From Anisakis pegreffii (Eukaryota > Nematoda > Chromadorea > Rhabditida > Anisakidae): a DNA stretch of 64,000 nt. The stretch covers positions 148,883 to 212,882 of the forward strand of contig JAPYMA010000725.1 of NCBI GenBank assembly GCA_035041965.1. Reading direction: 5' to 3'. The notes under the pieces were generated by a model, which ran no database searches, was not told the origin of the DNA, and worked only from the letters and a program-made list of their open reading frames with translations. Positions 37,497 through 51,773 of this stretch are shown one piece after another (position 1 is the stretch's first letter; each line of letters starts with the position of its first letter). The position numbers and the translations under genes are program-made.

Positions 37497-40400
37497 CACG
37501 CGGAGACAACAATTCTACATTGTTCCATTCGGTCAATTCATTGATTACTTCATTCTGGTGTTATTTTGAAGGGGTTGACTGAAATATTAACAGAGAGGTT
37601 TTGAATGAAAAGAAATAAAATAACAAAGCATCGAAAATATTGTTGTTGCATTTTGACCTTGGGTGATTCATAAGCGAAATGAACCGTGAAAACAGTGACT
37701 CAATCGATGATGAAATCAGCATTCGAAACGCAAAACTGATAATTTTCTTCAAACAAATTCATTCAACTTTATCAGTCATTCCAAACCCGTATCTTTCACT
37801 GGTCATTATTCATGCGTTAATCAGTATCGAATAAAATGTTGCAATAAATACTGATCAAACAATTGCGGTACGCTGAACCGTACTGTCATCATTTGATTCT
37901 CGAAAGAGATGAATGTTTCGAATAAGTTTCACAGAAAAAAATAATGCCAAAAGCGTCTTTCTCACATATTTTGTCATTCAAGGCTGAACGAAAGGAACTC
38001 ACGCAGAGGAATTGATGTTCTTTCATTTGATAAAGGCCCGGTGCCACATAAAAAATTCCTTCATAGGTTTGAAACGTGTATTTTTCACTGCTCAAACGAC
38101 TGACGACCAGTCAGTCATTCAAATCAACGGATTTCAAGTGCAAACAACCACAACCGATAATGAATTGTAAATTAAAGGTTCTCAGAACTTTCGCATAAAA
38201 TGATGAACGAACAAGATTCTTGAAGGAATTCTCGATCGAATATCACAATGAAAGCATTGATTTGGTCACGAGTATTCCACTTAGAGAAAATTTGAGGTAC
38301 AAGAGAGGCTGTAATCGGATGAGAAAAGTAACACTTCAAAGTGATCTATGTGCATCGTTGAATTGCCCAACGAAATTTAAACTGCTTCAATGTCATTCCA
38401 CTCCCGAAATGCAGTTGGCTTGATGTTTATTGTCAGCGCATTGTCAAAACGTTTATCGAATAAAACACTGAATAAGTTTAATGATCCACATCGAAGTACG
38501 TCTGAAGCAAACATCCAGAAGATCATATACCACAGAATTGTGCCCCTTCTTACTCACTCTTCTATAGTTCACCGTTCATCGTTGATCAAAAGATAATGAC
38601 TGATTCTCATGAGATGCATGCAAGTTTAGTGACTCGAAAGTATTCATTCAATTCTAATCTCGTTCCGAAAGTCTCAACATAGTTAATTTATAATAAGAGT
38701 TGATGCGCTCAATTGATAGTATCAATTCAACAAGAAATATAAATCATCTCAAATGACTCAGTTTATGTAGTGTATGCACACAGATGTGCCATTAAAATTC
38801 AATATATTACATTCAGCTGGGTGCGGTTCTAATAGACTCTTTCATGTACCTGATGGCCATACGAACTACGCGACCGTGAACTGCTTGATCTGCTAGCCTT
38901 TCCGTCTGTCGGCCAGCCAATTATGCTGAACGGAGAAGTAGTGTTTTTCTTTTTCCGATTCCGTGACTGCTGATTGAATCCGTAAGCGTTCAGTGTCTTC
39001 TCAGCTGAATGCTTATATTGCATCAAACCAAAGAAAAACTGCCAATCGCAGTCATCGCAGTGATCTCTTAAATTTGGTTTCCACTGACATATTGATGATC
39101 CTCATCAAGAGAATTCGGATTTTTTTTTGGGAACATTCGATCATTTTTTGATCATTTCCAGGATTCATGGATGAGGCTCCGTAGTTTGCTAAAAATCAGG
39201 GATTTTGAAAACCGAGCACACTGAGCAAGCCAATATCAGTTCGAGTTGAGATTTTCGGAACGAGATTACCATAGAAATTCTATCAATTCGATATACTTCC
39301 AGACATTTCCGATCGAAGTTCAACTGGAACCAACAAAACGACAGAAATGATTGATACAATTTCAAGACTCTTATGCAAGCAATCCGCTGATTTAGCGCTA
39401 TCAAATGGAATTCATCACATCTATTTTTGTTAGTATATGGTGATCCTCTTGGGAATTGAAAATTGTTGACGAAAATCCAGGATTGATAGCTGTCATGTAC
39501 GCTGCCTCATTTCCGAATCGATAAAATCGCGTGGTGAAAAATTCAAAAAATATTTTTTTTTCAACAAAAATGATGTTATAATTTTGATAATGGAATGATT
39601 TGTTAAGTAATTGGTATTGAAGAACTAATGTTGTACTTCATGGTAACTGAATTCTTCCTAACACAGTTTTGCTCAATTGGCCATTTCGAATTTCGAAATG
39701 TACATTAGGAAAATGAGAGACTTTTTGTGGCTGTCGCATTTGGCAATACAAATGAAGCGAAAGCATAAAATCGAATCCATAGTTATGAGGTTTTTGGTAC
39801 CTTGAAAAAACATTTAAACAATTATCATTTTTCGAGTGGAAAAAGTGATTTTTTCGGTGATAAAACAAATTTACAGTCTGAAAACGATACATTCAAGAGA
39901 GACGAACTTGAGTTGCTCACGAATCTTACACCCAAAGAGTAGGATTTATTGTATCAGCGAGTATTCATACATGCATAAGAATGATCAAGTGAGTTCTCAA
40001 ATCATGAAAATTTCTCGGTTTTGAAGGAATGAATAGAGAAATGGTGTTACATTAACCAGAGGACAATAATGTAACGATAATAATGATAATTTCACCAACA
40101 CTGACAATGAAAATGATGAAGATAATGACAGAGTCGGCGGCCAGGCATTTCATAAGCATATCGGTCTAAACTAAACCTTACATTTGGTAAAAAATACCGC
40201 AAAATTTTTGGTAAAATTACGATAATTTGGTGTTGTAACGATAGCAATAACATCTTTAAACAGCTCAAAATGCACGAAGTCAAAATGAGAACATTGGAAA
40301 GTGAACAAATAAAAAATAAGAAAAAAACCACAGCCATTCAAATAGTTCACAAATAAAAATACACGAGAGATATTATGGGTATGCTATCGTTTTCAATGCA

Positions 40401-41680
40401 TATTCCCTGAAACGTTTGAATGGGAAATGTAAATAATGCGAACAATTCGTAATTTTCTACTCTCATTTAGCCGAAAGAATTTCATAGATTAGATTTGTTG
40501 CTGTGAGAGGGAGAAGTCTCTCGTGCAAATAATGTTTAAGAATTCAAAATAATCAATTCAAGAAATTTTTTAACATCGATTTGTGTAAACGTTACAAACT
40601 GTCAGCAATAAGAATTAAAGCATGAATATACATACGTACGTGTGAGATGAAATGACAAGTGAGGGATGACATGGCTATATAAGGCGATAACTTCTCGATA
40701 TTTTCCCAGAACAACTGATTGCTGACTCGAGCAAATGGCAAATCAACTAAAGATTCAACCTTGCGGATAATTCCTTTTCAGATCAACCTCTCTCATTAAT
40801 TGCTCTATTCATCTGCAGATAGGTTGCTGCTGAACAGCAAATTTCTACATTTATAACAGGTGCATGAAACTTGTATGTGTATGCTCACATGAACTTCCTA
40901 AATCATCGCCTCGAGTCTGCAGTCTACATAACAGAAATAACATAAGTGGATAAAGCCTTAACATTGGAGATTATTTAACTGAATACACCGTATTTGCCAG
41001 AACACACTGTACACGATGGTACATATATGAGCAAAATTTGATATGAGTCTCATTCAACGAGAAATCTAATGAAGGAAGAAGACTACGTCAGGGCAATACG
41101 GTACAGATTATTTGCATACAAATTTAGTTCCTTCACGAATGAACTTGTGAAATAGCGCTGAGAAATGCACTTCCAAAAACGATACGAATAGGAATAGAAA
41201 TAATTCAATTCAATTTTTACTGGTTTAAAATAGGAAATCAACACAATTCACAGTGGAAACCTACAACGAATACACAGCCCCAATCAGAGTTGAGGAGAAA
41301 AAGAAGGGAGAGGAACGAGGGAGGTAACGTAAACGAGAACAAGTCAAATGAAAATCAAATAGAAAAATGAAACAATAAACAATCAATACAGTTCAGGTTC
41401 AATTCAGATCAGGCATAATTCATCGAGGTGGGGTATATCGAAATAACACCCAGAGTTAAACAACAACACATACAAAGGAAAACAAAAAAAAACAACATAA
41501 GCAATGAAATCAACGTATACAATAAGTAAACGTCTCCAAATTTGGTTTATTTCACCGATTACTGGGATTGATCACGGGTACAAACCCGATTCCATCTGGA
41601 GAAATAGATCGGAGTCATTCTTTAAATGTAATAGTAATGATACCTTACTTGATTAATTAATGCGAAGAGGAAGAAGGATA
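37497..41680. other. Gene-poor stretch downstream of the NPF-like gene
   Basis: No gene could be assigned. One exon-like segment on the minus strand (38850-39026) is listed separately. The remaining open frames are short and lack splice support. Confidence 0.45.
38850..39026 (-). CDS. Candidate orphan exon, Ser/Arg-rich
   Basis: The segment starts MMQYKHSAEKTLNAYGFNQQ, has a basic run RNRKKK and a SRSSSSRSRSSYGHQ end, and stops exactly at a good donor (CATCAG|GTACATG). It could be a first exon, or an internal exon after CATTCAG near 39010. No following exon was recognised, so function and reality are open. Confidence 0.3.
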
Positions 41681-41683
41681 TTG

Positions 41684-41686
41684 TAC

Positions 41687-41723
<37 letters not shown>

Positions 41724-41786
41724 ATTCTTATTCCTAATTATTATCATTATTATTAAATTCTTATTCTTAATTATTATTACCAACGT

Positions 41787-41819
<33 letters not shown>

Positions 41820-41842
41820 CATCATTATTATTATCATTATTA

Positions 41843-41928
<86 letters not shown>

Positions 41929-41929
41929 T
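41684..41929. repeat. Interrupted (ATT)n microsatellite
   Basis: About 245 bases of ATT repeats are broken by ATC, TCAGATTC and similar interruptions, with the longest pure run at about 41845-41929. Poly-Asn and poly-Ile/Met open frames here are translations of the repeat. It lies 0.25 kb beyond the 3' end of the left SIDT-family gene. Confidence 0.95.
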
Positions 41930-42170
41930 ACATTCTTCATTCCTATACACAAAACAATACAAATGCTGAACACTATGAGCAAAACAATATCGAACGATTT
42001 GTATTCACAAGGTGATAAAGACCAAGCAAATAACGAGTAACTGATATCACTACGACTGCGAACATTATTAATAACTGCAAAACACCGCACAGTTTTCAAC
42101 AAAACTTTCTAAGCCCGTCAACCTACTAGCTGCGTTCATATTCATGGACATACAAAGTAATAAGTGAACT

Positions 42171-45100
42171 TCAAAACTTATCAATTTCAGATACGGGAGT
42201 ATTTCGAAGGTTAATGTCGATGAGTGGCAGTGTGATTAAGGCAAAGAATGCTGCAAACGATGATGAGAAATGCCATAGGTCATGCATGTCATAAAAATTC
42301 ATCAAAACGCATGGTCGATTCAACGCGCGACTCTGAGCCGCGGTCATCTGAAAATCGTTGAATATGACCTGAACAATACATATGATTTATCGTTAGCTGC
42401 GCGCAAAGAAGAATGCCAAGGAAGGAAGAATGTGATATTAGTGATATTGATAATAACAGAGAGGCATAAACTCGCAATGAGTTTGATTTGCTGATTAAAT
42501 AAATAAATATAAAAAAAATAAATAAATACATATGACTTGAAATGGGTTGTTATTGGATTGACTCATTTAGTTGACTTGAACAATGGGTATTCAAAGAATT
42601 ATTGAAGTGACCTGACCGCCTAACTCAATGCAAGCAATGATCACATGTTATGAAAATAATTGACTGCCTAAAACCTATGTGAATGCGGTACGCGATTAAT
42701 TCAAATGCGAAAACATCAAGTTGAATAATAATGTCGGAGTTTATGCGGGTAATGATATGCAGTTGCCACAGTAGGATCAGCTTAATCACAACTCAGCTAA
42801 CAGGATTCAGTTTGAATTGGCGATTTTCATTTACCGCAATAATTATGAAATTCTTTGGAAATGCATCCGCATAACAAAGTCATACAACTCGTAAAATTAA
42901 AATTTGGATACTGTGAGGTACAGCTGTTCTCACAGGATACGATGGCATCTGAATTTCGGGGATATGCAATGGATAACTGAATAATGTTGATTGTCTGACT
43001 GCATTTTCGGACATCTAAACTGCGACAATTTGCGGTTTCGCGGGCCTAACTGAATGACTGGAATGATAAATGTGAAGATCGATTACGGATTAACTTTCAA
43101 ATGCTGCAATCCTCGCTCACCTTCCAATCAGTTTCTGAATGCAAGAACAAATATCCGGAGATAACCCAGAGCAAAGCGGCAATTGCGCATGACAACGCAG
43201 CCGGAACAGGCGTTGCCTCTGAGCACATAATCTGAAATACATGTAAATTTTGTTGACTGATCGCAACTCTCTAATCACATCGAAGAGTTCAGCTACCGTA
43301 ATCAATCTCTGCATAACGAATTCATTCTTCCGGAATGTCCAGTTGGAATGATGGAATGCGCAACTGGAAGTGTTCAATTCAGAATATACGAGAATTTTTC
43401 GAAGAATTCCAGAAGTTCAACGAAAAAAGGAATGTCTATGAAAACTTCGAGAAATTTAAACCTTATTGTAGAAATAGTAGGTGAAATAGGCAAGCATATT
43501 TACAATAGCAAAGTAAAGAGGCACGTATGCGACTCGAGATCTTGCTTGCATGAATATATAGACCATAAGAGCGAAATTGACAATGAACCAAACAGATAGC
43601 AAAATCAGTCTGAAATTGAATCAAAACAACTGTTGGATTTTGGATGAAAAACCTTTCGGAAATGATAAATTTGCGAGCAACATTTGAAGTTGATAATGCA
43701 GATGCCTTCTGTACAATCCCACAGCGCTTTACGAAATCGGACGAAAAAACATCAGCCGTGCAAATCCAGAACGTTTGGAAGGTTTGACGATCTTAGCCAC
43801 GAGAATTGCAAGAGTAATGCTTGCTGAGAAGTAACGATTCAATTCCAGCTTCAAAAACTCTCAAACGATCAATGCGTTAACCTTTTTTTCAGCAAATCAC
43901 TTTTCGCACTGCTCAGTAAGACATGCCATCTGGCGCGAAACATCTTTGCGGTTTCATATGGATGTGAAAAATCTGCAATGGAAGATTACTGATTTCGAAG
44001 CATATCGAAAATACACAATAGCACATCTGATTTTCGATCCCTTCGCAATTGACTTCATCGAAAATACTTCACGCGAATCGAGGATAAGTCGTGACAGACA
44101 GGCGATAACACTCGCGAGTATTCTCAATTTGAAACTAATAGTTTCATTCAAATGCTTTAAGAGGTTAACAGACGACAAATATTGCGAAAAAAAATGGCTG
44201 AGTAAATTACGACTGTTAGAACGGACCAAATTCCAAATGATCTCCAAAGAAGATCTTTGACTGTAGAATGAATGTTCCGAGCAATTGAAAGACAGCAAGC
44301 ATTTCCTGAATGCTCTGTATTGTCCATAACCACTGCAATAGAATCCATATGCATAACCGTCAACCTTATAATCATAAATTAAAACTTAACCAATCCAATT
44401 CACTTGGCGCAACATAATCAAAACCATTCAGTAGATAATGTCTAAAAGTAGTCGTCAGTTCTTGAATCAAAATTCAAAAATAATGTTTCATTGCAGGAAT
44501 GTTCCTAAATCCTTACAATTAGCATAAAATATAATGAACTGTCAATAAGCTGTTCCGTGGAAGAATCGCATAGTCTCAGAAAAGATAATTCACCTGGTTG
44601 AAAAACACCATGAGCACCAGAATAACTGAAAAACGAGGCTTTATAGGACCGTGACGTTGAGAATATAAAACACACATCACCAAAACGCACATTATTTCAA
44701 TGTAAGCCGTATCTGGAATCGCGAATCTTTGAAGCAATCTCAAGCACAACATAGCAAAATTTTATGGTGAATGTGCACGAGTTTCCCAAAACTTTAGAGT
44801 GTGTCACGGAAAACATTCTCAATTATTCCACTGCACATGAACGATTCAAGAAACTGAATTCGATAGGAAATTCTGTATTCTGTTTGAGGCGAAGTAATGA
44901 GCTTGAAATGAATGCAAGAAACAACCACTGACCAATATGGTAAGAACTTGAATTGGGACAAACATGATACAACGAGCTTGCAACTGCTTCAGCAGCAAGT
45001 GTTGCACCAAGCGAATACAGAATCGGAAATGGTGGACAGATTCCAACAGAATTATTTTCGTTGAAGTGTCTCTGCCTGAAACAAGCAATTTTTGAAACAT

Positions 45101-48100
45101 TCCAAAAAGCTACTAGCAGTGGCGAAGCCAGAATTATTTCTACGCCTACTAGAGGGAGGGGTTGTAGAACGTCCTGGTCCAGAAAATATTTGAGTTTTAA
45201 GGCGATTTCTTCTCCCCTCCCCTCTTTTCCCTTGTTTCCCTCTTCCTTCTCCCTTTTTTTTCAATTTTTACATGGATGCGCCCATTCTCCCCTCTCCCCC
45301 TAATCTCTTGGGTATGCCACTGGTCATAAGTAATGATTTCAGAAATCTTATTCCAACGAAAATGCATCCAAATCACCTATGTTCCCCTGTTTAATTCAGT
45401 GAATTTTTCAACTTGATGATTTGATCAACATGGTGATTTGATTCAACTTGATCAATTTTAAAATTTCAAATTCAGTGAACACAGTTTTCATTTATTACAT
45501 CTGTATCATAGATTTCAGTTTTTTCTTTCATTTATTAGTGTTCTGAATGTTTCGAGAACGAAAACCGATTCACCATAGCCTAATCAAAGCGCTATATGTC
45601 GCACCCAACGTGAGATAACCGAAATTACTGATGATGTGGTTAAATGATCGCAACGATCCAACCGAATAGGAGCATTCATAATTGTGGAAGCATACATCTT
45701 CGTTTCGTCCGTTCCGCACCAATTCCTGAATGATTAATCAATAAAAGACTTTACAAAGTCGATAATTGTTTAAAGAATAGCTATAGTATGTGATAGAATA
45801 TAATCGAATTTGAAGTGATGAATTCGACATTCTCTCAAGCAAATTTCGTAACGTCAATGTGAAAAGACCGAAGAAAACTTCAGAAAAATGAGATTCTAGT
45901 CATCATTTTTGTGGAATTTTCGCAACTGGTGAACATAGCAGTGATTTGAAGTAAAGAAGTTGATTTGATCTTCCCGAAAACAGAGTGACAGAGTCGTTCG
46001 AATACGGGAAATAGATAGGGGCATATACATACTGATAGTACGATCTTTCGATTTATCTATGCAAAGGTGTGAGGATTCAAAAGAAGTCTTTCCAGAAATT
46101 GATGAAAGAATAGACTACGCCCTTGATTAGTCTCGAAATGTGAATGAAACTAAGAGAAGTAGAAACCTCGTATAATGTGTAAAAGAATCGTGAAGCAACT
46201 GGCACAATAATCCAATACGGTAAACCAATTTGAGAAATCTGAATAAGTCATGTTAGGAATCATACGGATATCAGATCAACTCTATCAATCGATCATGATG
46301 AATCAAAACAATAATCCACTTATAGTGGTTCTATGCGAAACAGAGTACGCAATATTTGAAATACTAATTATCCACTCTGTGACAAGTCATCAGTTGCCTG
46401 TTTATTTTGAGAGTGCTTTCGATGGACAGAATGAATTTTTCTTTTGAAAATGTCCTCGATTCTGGCATATTTTATCGTCAGTTGTGACTTTTTTATTCGA
46501 TAACTGCCATGGGTTCACCAGACGAACGTGGAAGGCCTAGATCATAACTCAAACAACGATCTACTCTACCATCTAAGTGTACACATGACGTTACCTTGGT
46601 TTTAGTTTGCGATGTAGCTGCCGCCAGCAGGGTGTCGTTATATGGCTTATTGTTAGCAATCGTAACAACCGTATCGAATTGCCTTGCTATACACGTTTCT
46701 TGCTGGATACGTTCCTCTAATGATCGTAAATCAGAATCAATTTTGGCTTTCATTTGGATTCGTTCCTCCAACGAGCGCAAATCAGCATCATCGTCTGCAG
46801 AGTGTAACTTTGATTGACGCCATATTTAGAAACAAGTGAATGCATTACGCGTATACCCACCGCAAATACACCCATCTAACACCCAACAGCCAGCAACGGC
46901 GTTGTGCTCATCGAAGAAGTCAACAATCACCGAACCACTAGGCGGATCGGATGAGTACGATCGAGTTTCGTCAACTCTATCCGTTTAAATTTCGCCGATC
47001 AGTATCATCCTCTTGAACTCTTTCTTCAAAGTTCTTTGTAACTTTCCCTCACGGTACTTGTTTGCTATCGGTTTCGTGATCACATCATCACATCGAAATG
47101 ACATTACTTCGTTTATCAGTGACGTTCACATTGATAAACAAAGTGATATCATTTAAAGAAAAAAGTTTCTGACTACAAGAAGATCAAAAATGATAAATAG
47201 CAACATTTTAAGCACCATTCAGTTGATCATTAATCACGCTTGTTATTATTATGAGCAACATTATAATCAGAGAATTACAACGATATGATTCTACATGAAC
47301 CCATATCCAAAAAACATTACCATTTCGATTTTCTACGGTCAAATGCAGTTGATTCATCGACTTTCGCTGAGAACATGTTGCGATGCTCTTTACATTTAAA
47401 AAAATGGTTTTTGGTGTTTATTTTTTGAGATTTTACAATTCTTAAGCGCACATAGCAATTCACTCTATACAGTCGCGAAAAATTCTTCCTTCGTGAGCAC
47501 AAATCGAGGGCGTTTTGCATCAATAAAAATACTGCGATGTTTTATGATCGTATTCAAGAAACACATTCAGTGAATTCAAGTGAAGATATCAATGAAAATG
47601 TTATGAGAATATTTCACGATGAGAGACTGAAACATTTCGAGAAAAAAATAAGCGCTAATAAAAGCACCTTGCTCTGATACATTTGATTGTGAAGGAATGC
47701 TGATGTTCGTTGGCAATTTTGAGAAAATCGCCGTTTGAACTGGCCTTTCATTTAACAACATTGGAATGACATTTCTCTGCATCGGTAATCCCTTCCCTGG
47801 GATCTGCATTTCTGCACACGAAACGGGCAAATAATTTCGCGGATTCGCCATAGCATCTCTCTAAACCAAATATAAGTATCGATATTATATGAAGTTTTCG
47901 AATTATTTTTGAACAAATCATCTCTCAGAATAACTATCGCGCATTCATGGACAACGATTTTAGTCCGCACGTAACACTGCACTTGGATTTATTGCATTCA
48001 TTCGAAAAATCTCGAAGCTTCTTGATATTCTATTCGAAACACGCTCGATCTCACAATAATGATCGCAGTTGAACATAACCACACTCCACAAATCACAAGG

Positions 48101-51100
48101 AAGGATTTTTTTATGAGCGCTATAAAGGCCAACTTCATGACGAGCAAACAATACAACAACAGTCACGGAATATAGGTAACTGCGAACGATTGTTTTCGAC
48201 TTACGTCTTCATTTGATGGACCACTGAGTGGTCGAGTCTCCGAAGGGATCGCAGCCATTTCAACAGCGTTACCGGGCGATCTAACGACCCACCTGAACAA
48301 ATAAAATGACAAGAAATGATGGAGAGTGACGAAAACGTGGAAGTCTGAAACTTTCAGCAGAATGACAGACGTTTCTCAGAGAGTGCAGTGAATCGCGCAC
48401 GAGCTTTTCCTAATCTATTGCACACTGAAAACAACTGAAAATCTAGCGGATCGAGATGAGACCTTTCATAAAATCAGCTCTTGATTGAAGATGACTAACC
48501 TTTGTTTGTTAGATTTATGTGACTTGTTCCAGATTGAATAGCAAATAACAGGGACACAGGTGTACAAGACTAGATTTAATATGATCGGCCAGGCGGCAGA
48601 TGGAAGTGGTTCTGTTGAAAATATGATATTGAACTGCTTGTTCTTCGCATACTCTCCTTGAACGTTCATTCGTTACGCAATGGAATCGCAGCAAAATTCA
48701 CATCCCAACAAACACTCAAGTTCCAAATTTCCAAAAAAAAACTTCCACTGGAACAAATCGAAAATAATTCAGTCAATGAGCATTATGACCGTACCCACTG
48801 ATACTTGATCTGAATGACCGCATATTTCAAAGAAAAAAAAACAACTAAAATTTACACTTTTCTAGAGATCACACTTCGTATTCGTCAAATACAGATGAGA
48901 TGATTCAATCGATTTCCAGTCAGAAAAGGAATTTTCGAAATGATATTGCAATTGGAAAAGAGACAACGCCAACAACATACTCCATTCAGCATTCGGAACA
49001 CAAAATGAATCGTCACCGAATACGAATACAAACAGTGAAAATGAGTCGGGTAAGGCATTTAACGGCACTTCGAGAGTGGCGAATCGAGTAAACGTTATAT
49101 GAGAGGCTATCTTCAAGGCTTCTTGAGCCGACTGAATCAAATGATGCTGAAAATCACATCGAACGATTATTCGAAGAACAGAAAATAGTGAAATCTCTTC
49201 TGACCAATCGCTCTCGCTATTAAGGGCTGAGACTGCATTCAAATCGCTCCCACTACACTGTCAATTAATTAATATCACTTGCAATGGTTTTGATGAAACA
49301 TCACGATAGTTCCTTATCATCTATTCCTTCGTCAGAATCAAACCGAATAAATTTTATTTTTATCCCTCCATAGGGAAATTGAAAGGATGTGGGGAGGGGG
49401 AAGGCGCAGGAAAACGGCCCAGCCTGACAAAACCCTCATCTACAACAGCATGAAGTATCAATGGAGTGCCCAGAATTGAATCAAACGAACAATATTGCCA
49501 TGCGTCGCCGCAATTGCACACAAATCATCATCACTTTTTAGGGTGATCATCAACGAAGATATTCGGGTTCGGTCAACGCTTAATTTGTATGCGATTGGCT
49601 CTACGGCTGACGATCGCTGCCCACTGAATGCTCTGATGCCAACAAACTGCCTACCCTTCAGAGACTTCTTCGACGGCGGTAATCTAAAATCATTTCATTT
49701 CACGAAAACAGTGTGATCTCTTTTGAACGTCTTCAAACCCTTAACAGGCTAGCTATTACACATCAACTATCATCATCAGTGATTTGATGAAGAGATTAAG
49801 AAAAAATCTTGCTACTTCACGTACACCAAGAAACTAATGGTAAATGAAAGATTCCCTAGGCGAATTCTATCGGTCCCACTAACTCGACATTATACTGTGC
49901 TCGATCATAGACACCAGCGATTACTGTATAGTTCAATCCCTTACGGCTTCGAGTCGTCACTGTAATGGAAATGTTCTCAGGTTCATCACCGTTGGCTTCA
50001 AGATCATCTGACATCACACCTCCAAGTAAACCGACACCTTCACAACTACCATCTCTGCAACACTATGCCCTAATCAGTTCAGAATCTGAGCTCATCCGAT
50101 GAAATCATAAGAATTATTTCATCAATGTTCATGAAGAAATGAAAAAGATGTGCTGATCAAGATGGATAGTTGCTGATCAGAGGTGACCGAAACAGAGTCA
50201 GCAAATTTTCATGAATACAAAGAATTAGAAGGTTAATTTAGTGGAAAGACGCGCTACGATGAAATTCATCGTTTGATACTTAATTAAGAACTGATATATT
50301 GTGCAGATTCCGATGATCAATGGATAGGAATTCAAGAAAGCTTTTCGTTAAACTGAAATATCACTAACATCCCAAAATTTTCACAACATCCATAACATCA
50401 CGATAAGGGACAAAAATTAGGAATAACACGTCGTTAAGCCTGTCAGAAACATTCAGGACATAAGGAATGTTAGAACATTAGAACTCTCATATTTGAGACA
50501 TCGAATATGACTCATAGAAGATGGTATTCATGAATATTGGCAAAAATAATGGAGACTGTTCGAATCAGTTGAAAGGTACACATCCATATCGCCTTATAGA
50601 GTTGAAAAACAAATAAGTTTGGCATTACTTGGTGGGTAAATAGAACGTCACCGAATCACTCGGATGATCGCATAGCACTTGAACTAGGTTTTCGCGATCG
50701 AGTCTCTCACAATTCGCATTCAAACGAACGCGGATCCGAAAGAGATCTATCTGAAAATATTTTTCATTGATCAAATTGTATGCTGAATCATGCGCTTTGA
50801 ACCGCATTTTTCTGCTTCCATCAATCGGCAGAAGACCTCAAAATTTCGGTTTCCTGGCCCGCGAAGGCATAAAATGAGGGTTGGTTCACGAGGTCTGTTG
50901 CATGGGAACTGAACTCATGAGTGCCTACGAGGTACTTTTGGATTGGAAAGGTGTTTGCCGCATATCGACGTTTCAGTCAGAAAAACTCGCACTTGACATT
51001 CATTCATTCATCGATAAATTTTTGCCAGTTATATCAGTGCTCTGCGTAATGTCGTGTAAATTCAGGAGAGTGTTCGAAGGAAGAGCGTCGACATAAAATT

Positions 51101-51773
51101 ATTTCAAGGCACACATAATTATGGTCGTAAATGGATCACGCTTTGAATCAAAATCATGTTCAGTCAAAATCAGAATCATCAGCTATATGAAGGATATAGC
51201 GGTTCATGCGCTTGTGGAGAACTTGTATCCGTGAGGAGATAAGGAATGATCGCAGAGAGTAGGATTAATTTTCAAGTGTTCAAGAAGTGCTACACGCAAT
51301 CAAGTCGAAAAAAAACAAATATATATGAAATAAGTTGATGATTAAGCGTAGAAAGAAACCTGATACTAGAGTTGTTATCGATGAATCAGAAAAACGCTAT
51401 AAATTAAATGTCATCAACATGATAGTAAACGCTCAAGACTGATGAAGTGGACGAAATTTTGGCAAAAAGATTTGATAAATGCGTTCAATCAAATGAATAT
51501 TGTGAAAACATGAACATGAATGGTGAATGGAAATCTTACTAGATTAGCTTGCTGGAGGAGACTCGTATGAATGTGGCGTTCACCAGCTTTTATCACCGCA
51601 TTTTTAGAATATTTCCGTTCCAAACTGAACGGCATAATCTTAGCGCTTTCAAAATATTTCCTGCCAGTTTTGTTTTCGTCTCCTTTCCCATTTTTAGCAG
51701 CTGCTGTTTCATTATTTTTGGACAAACAAACGGCAATTAAGGTCAAGAAACACACCAGACTATGACACTTCAT
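42171..51773 (-). CDS. SID-1/SIDT-family membrane protein, complete left copy
   Basis: SID-1/SIDT proteins (with CHUP-1) have a beta-rich glycosylated ectodomain and 11 membrane helices. SID-1 moves dsRNA between cells, and CHUP-1/SIDT are tied to cholesterol and RNA uptake. About 20 exons mirror the right copy. The start at 51773 opens a signal peptide (MKCHSLVCFLTLIAVCLSKN). The ectodomain has VEPIAYKLSVDRTRISSLMI; TM1 is near 48.6 kb; later come LYSLGATLAAEAVASSLYHV-CPN and IDTAYIEIMCVLVM. Exons only in this copy are 43462-43609 (from a 43733-side donor), 43121-43231 (...WVISGYLFLHSETDWK) and 42171-42347 (NRPCVLMNFYDMHDLWHF..., stop). The conserved S-x-x-x-H (SSLYH) and final H-x-x-x-H (HDLWH) metal-site motifs are present. 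I count about 920 codons; one small loop exon is tentative. SID-1 and CHUP-1 cannot be told apart here. It is intact. Confidence 0.92.
45117..45322. mobile_element. hAT-like non-autonomous element, left-arm copy
   Basis: It is 206 bases long with terminal inverted repeats: CAGTGGCGAAGCC at the left end and GGGTATGCCACTG at the right end. CAGTGGC termini recall hAT-family MITEs. Flanking octamers (GCTACTAG and GTCATAAG) are not a clean duplication. Its middle is strongly C/T-rich. It sits in an intron of the SIDT-family gene. Confidence 0.6.

Noticed and set aside
41622..42102. Poly-Asn and poly-Ile/Met open frames
   Set aside because: They are translations of the (ATT)n microsatellite.
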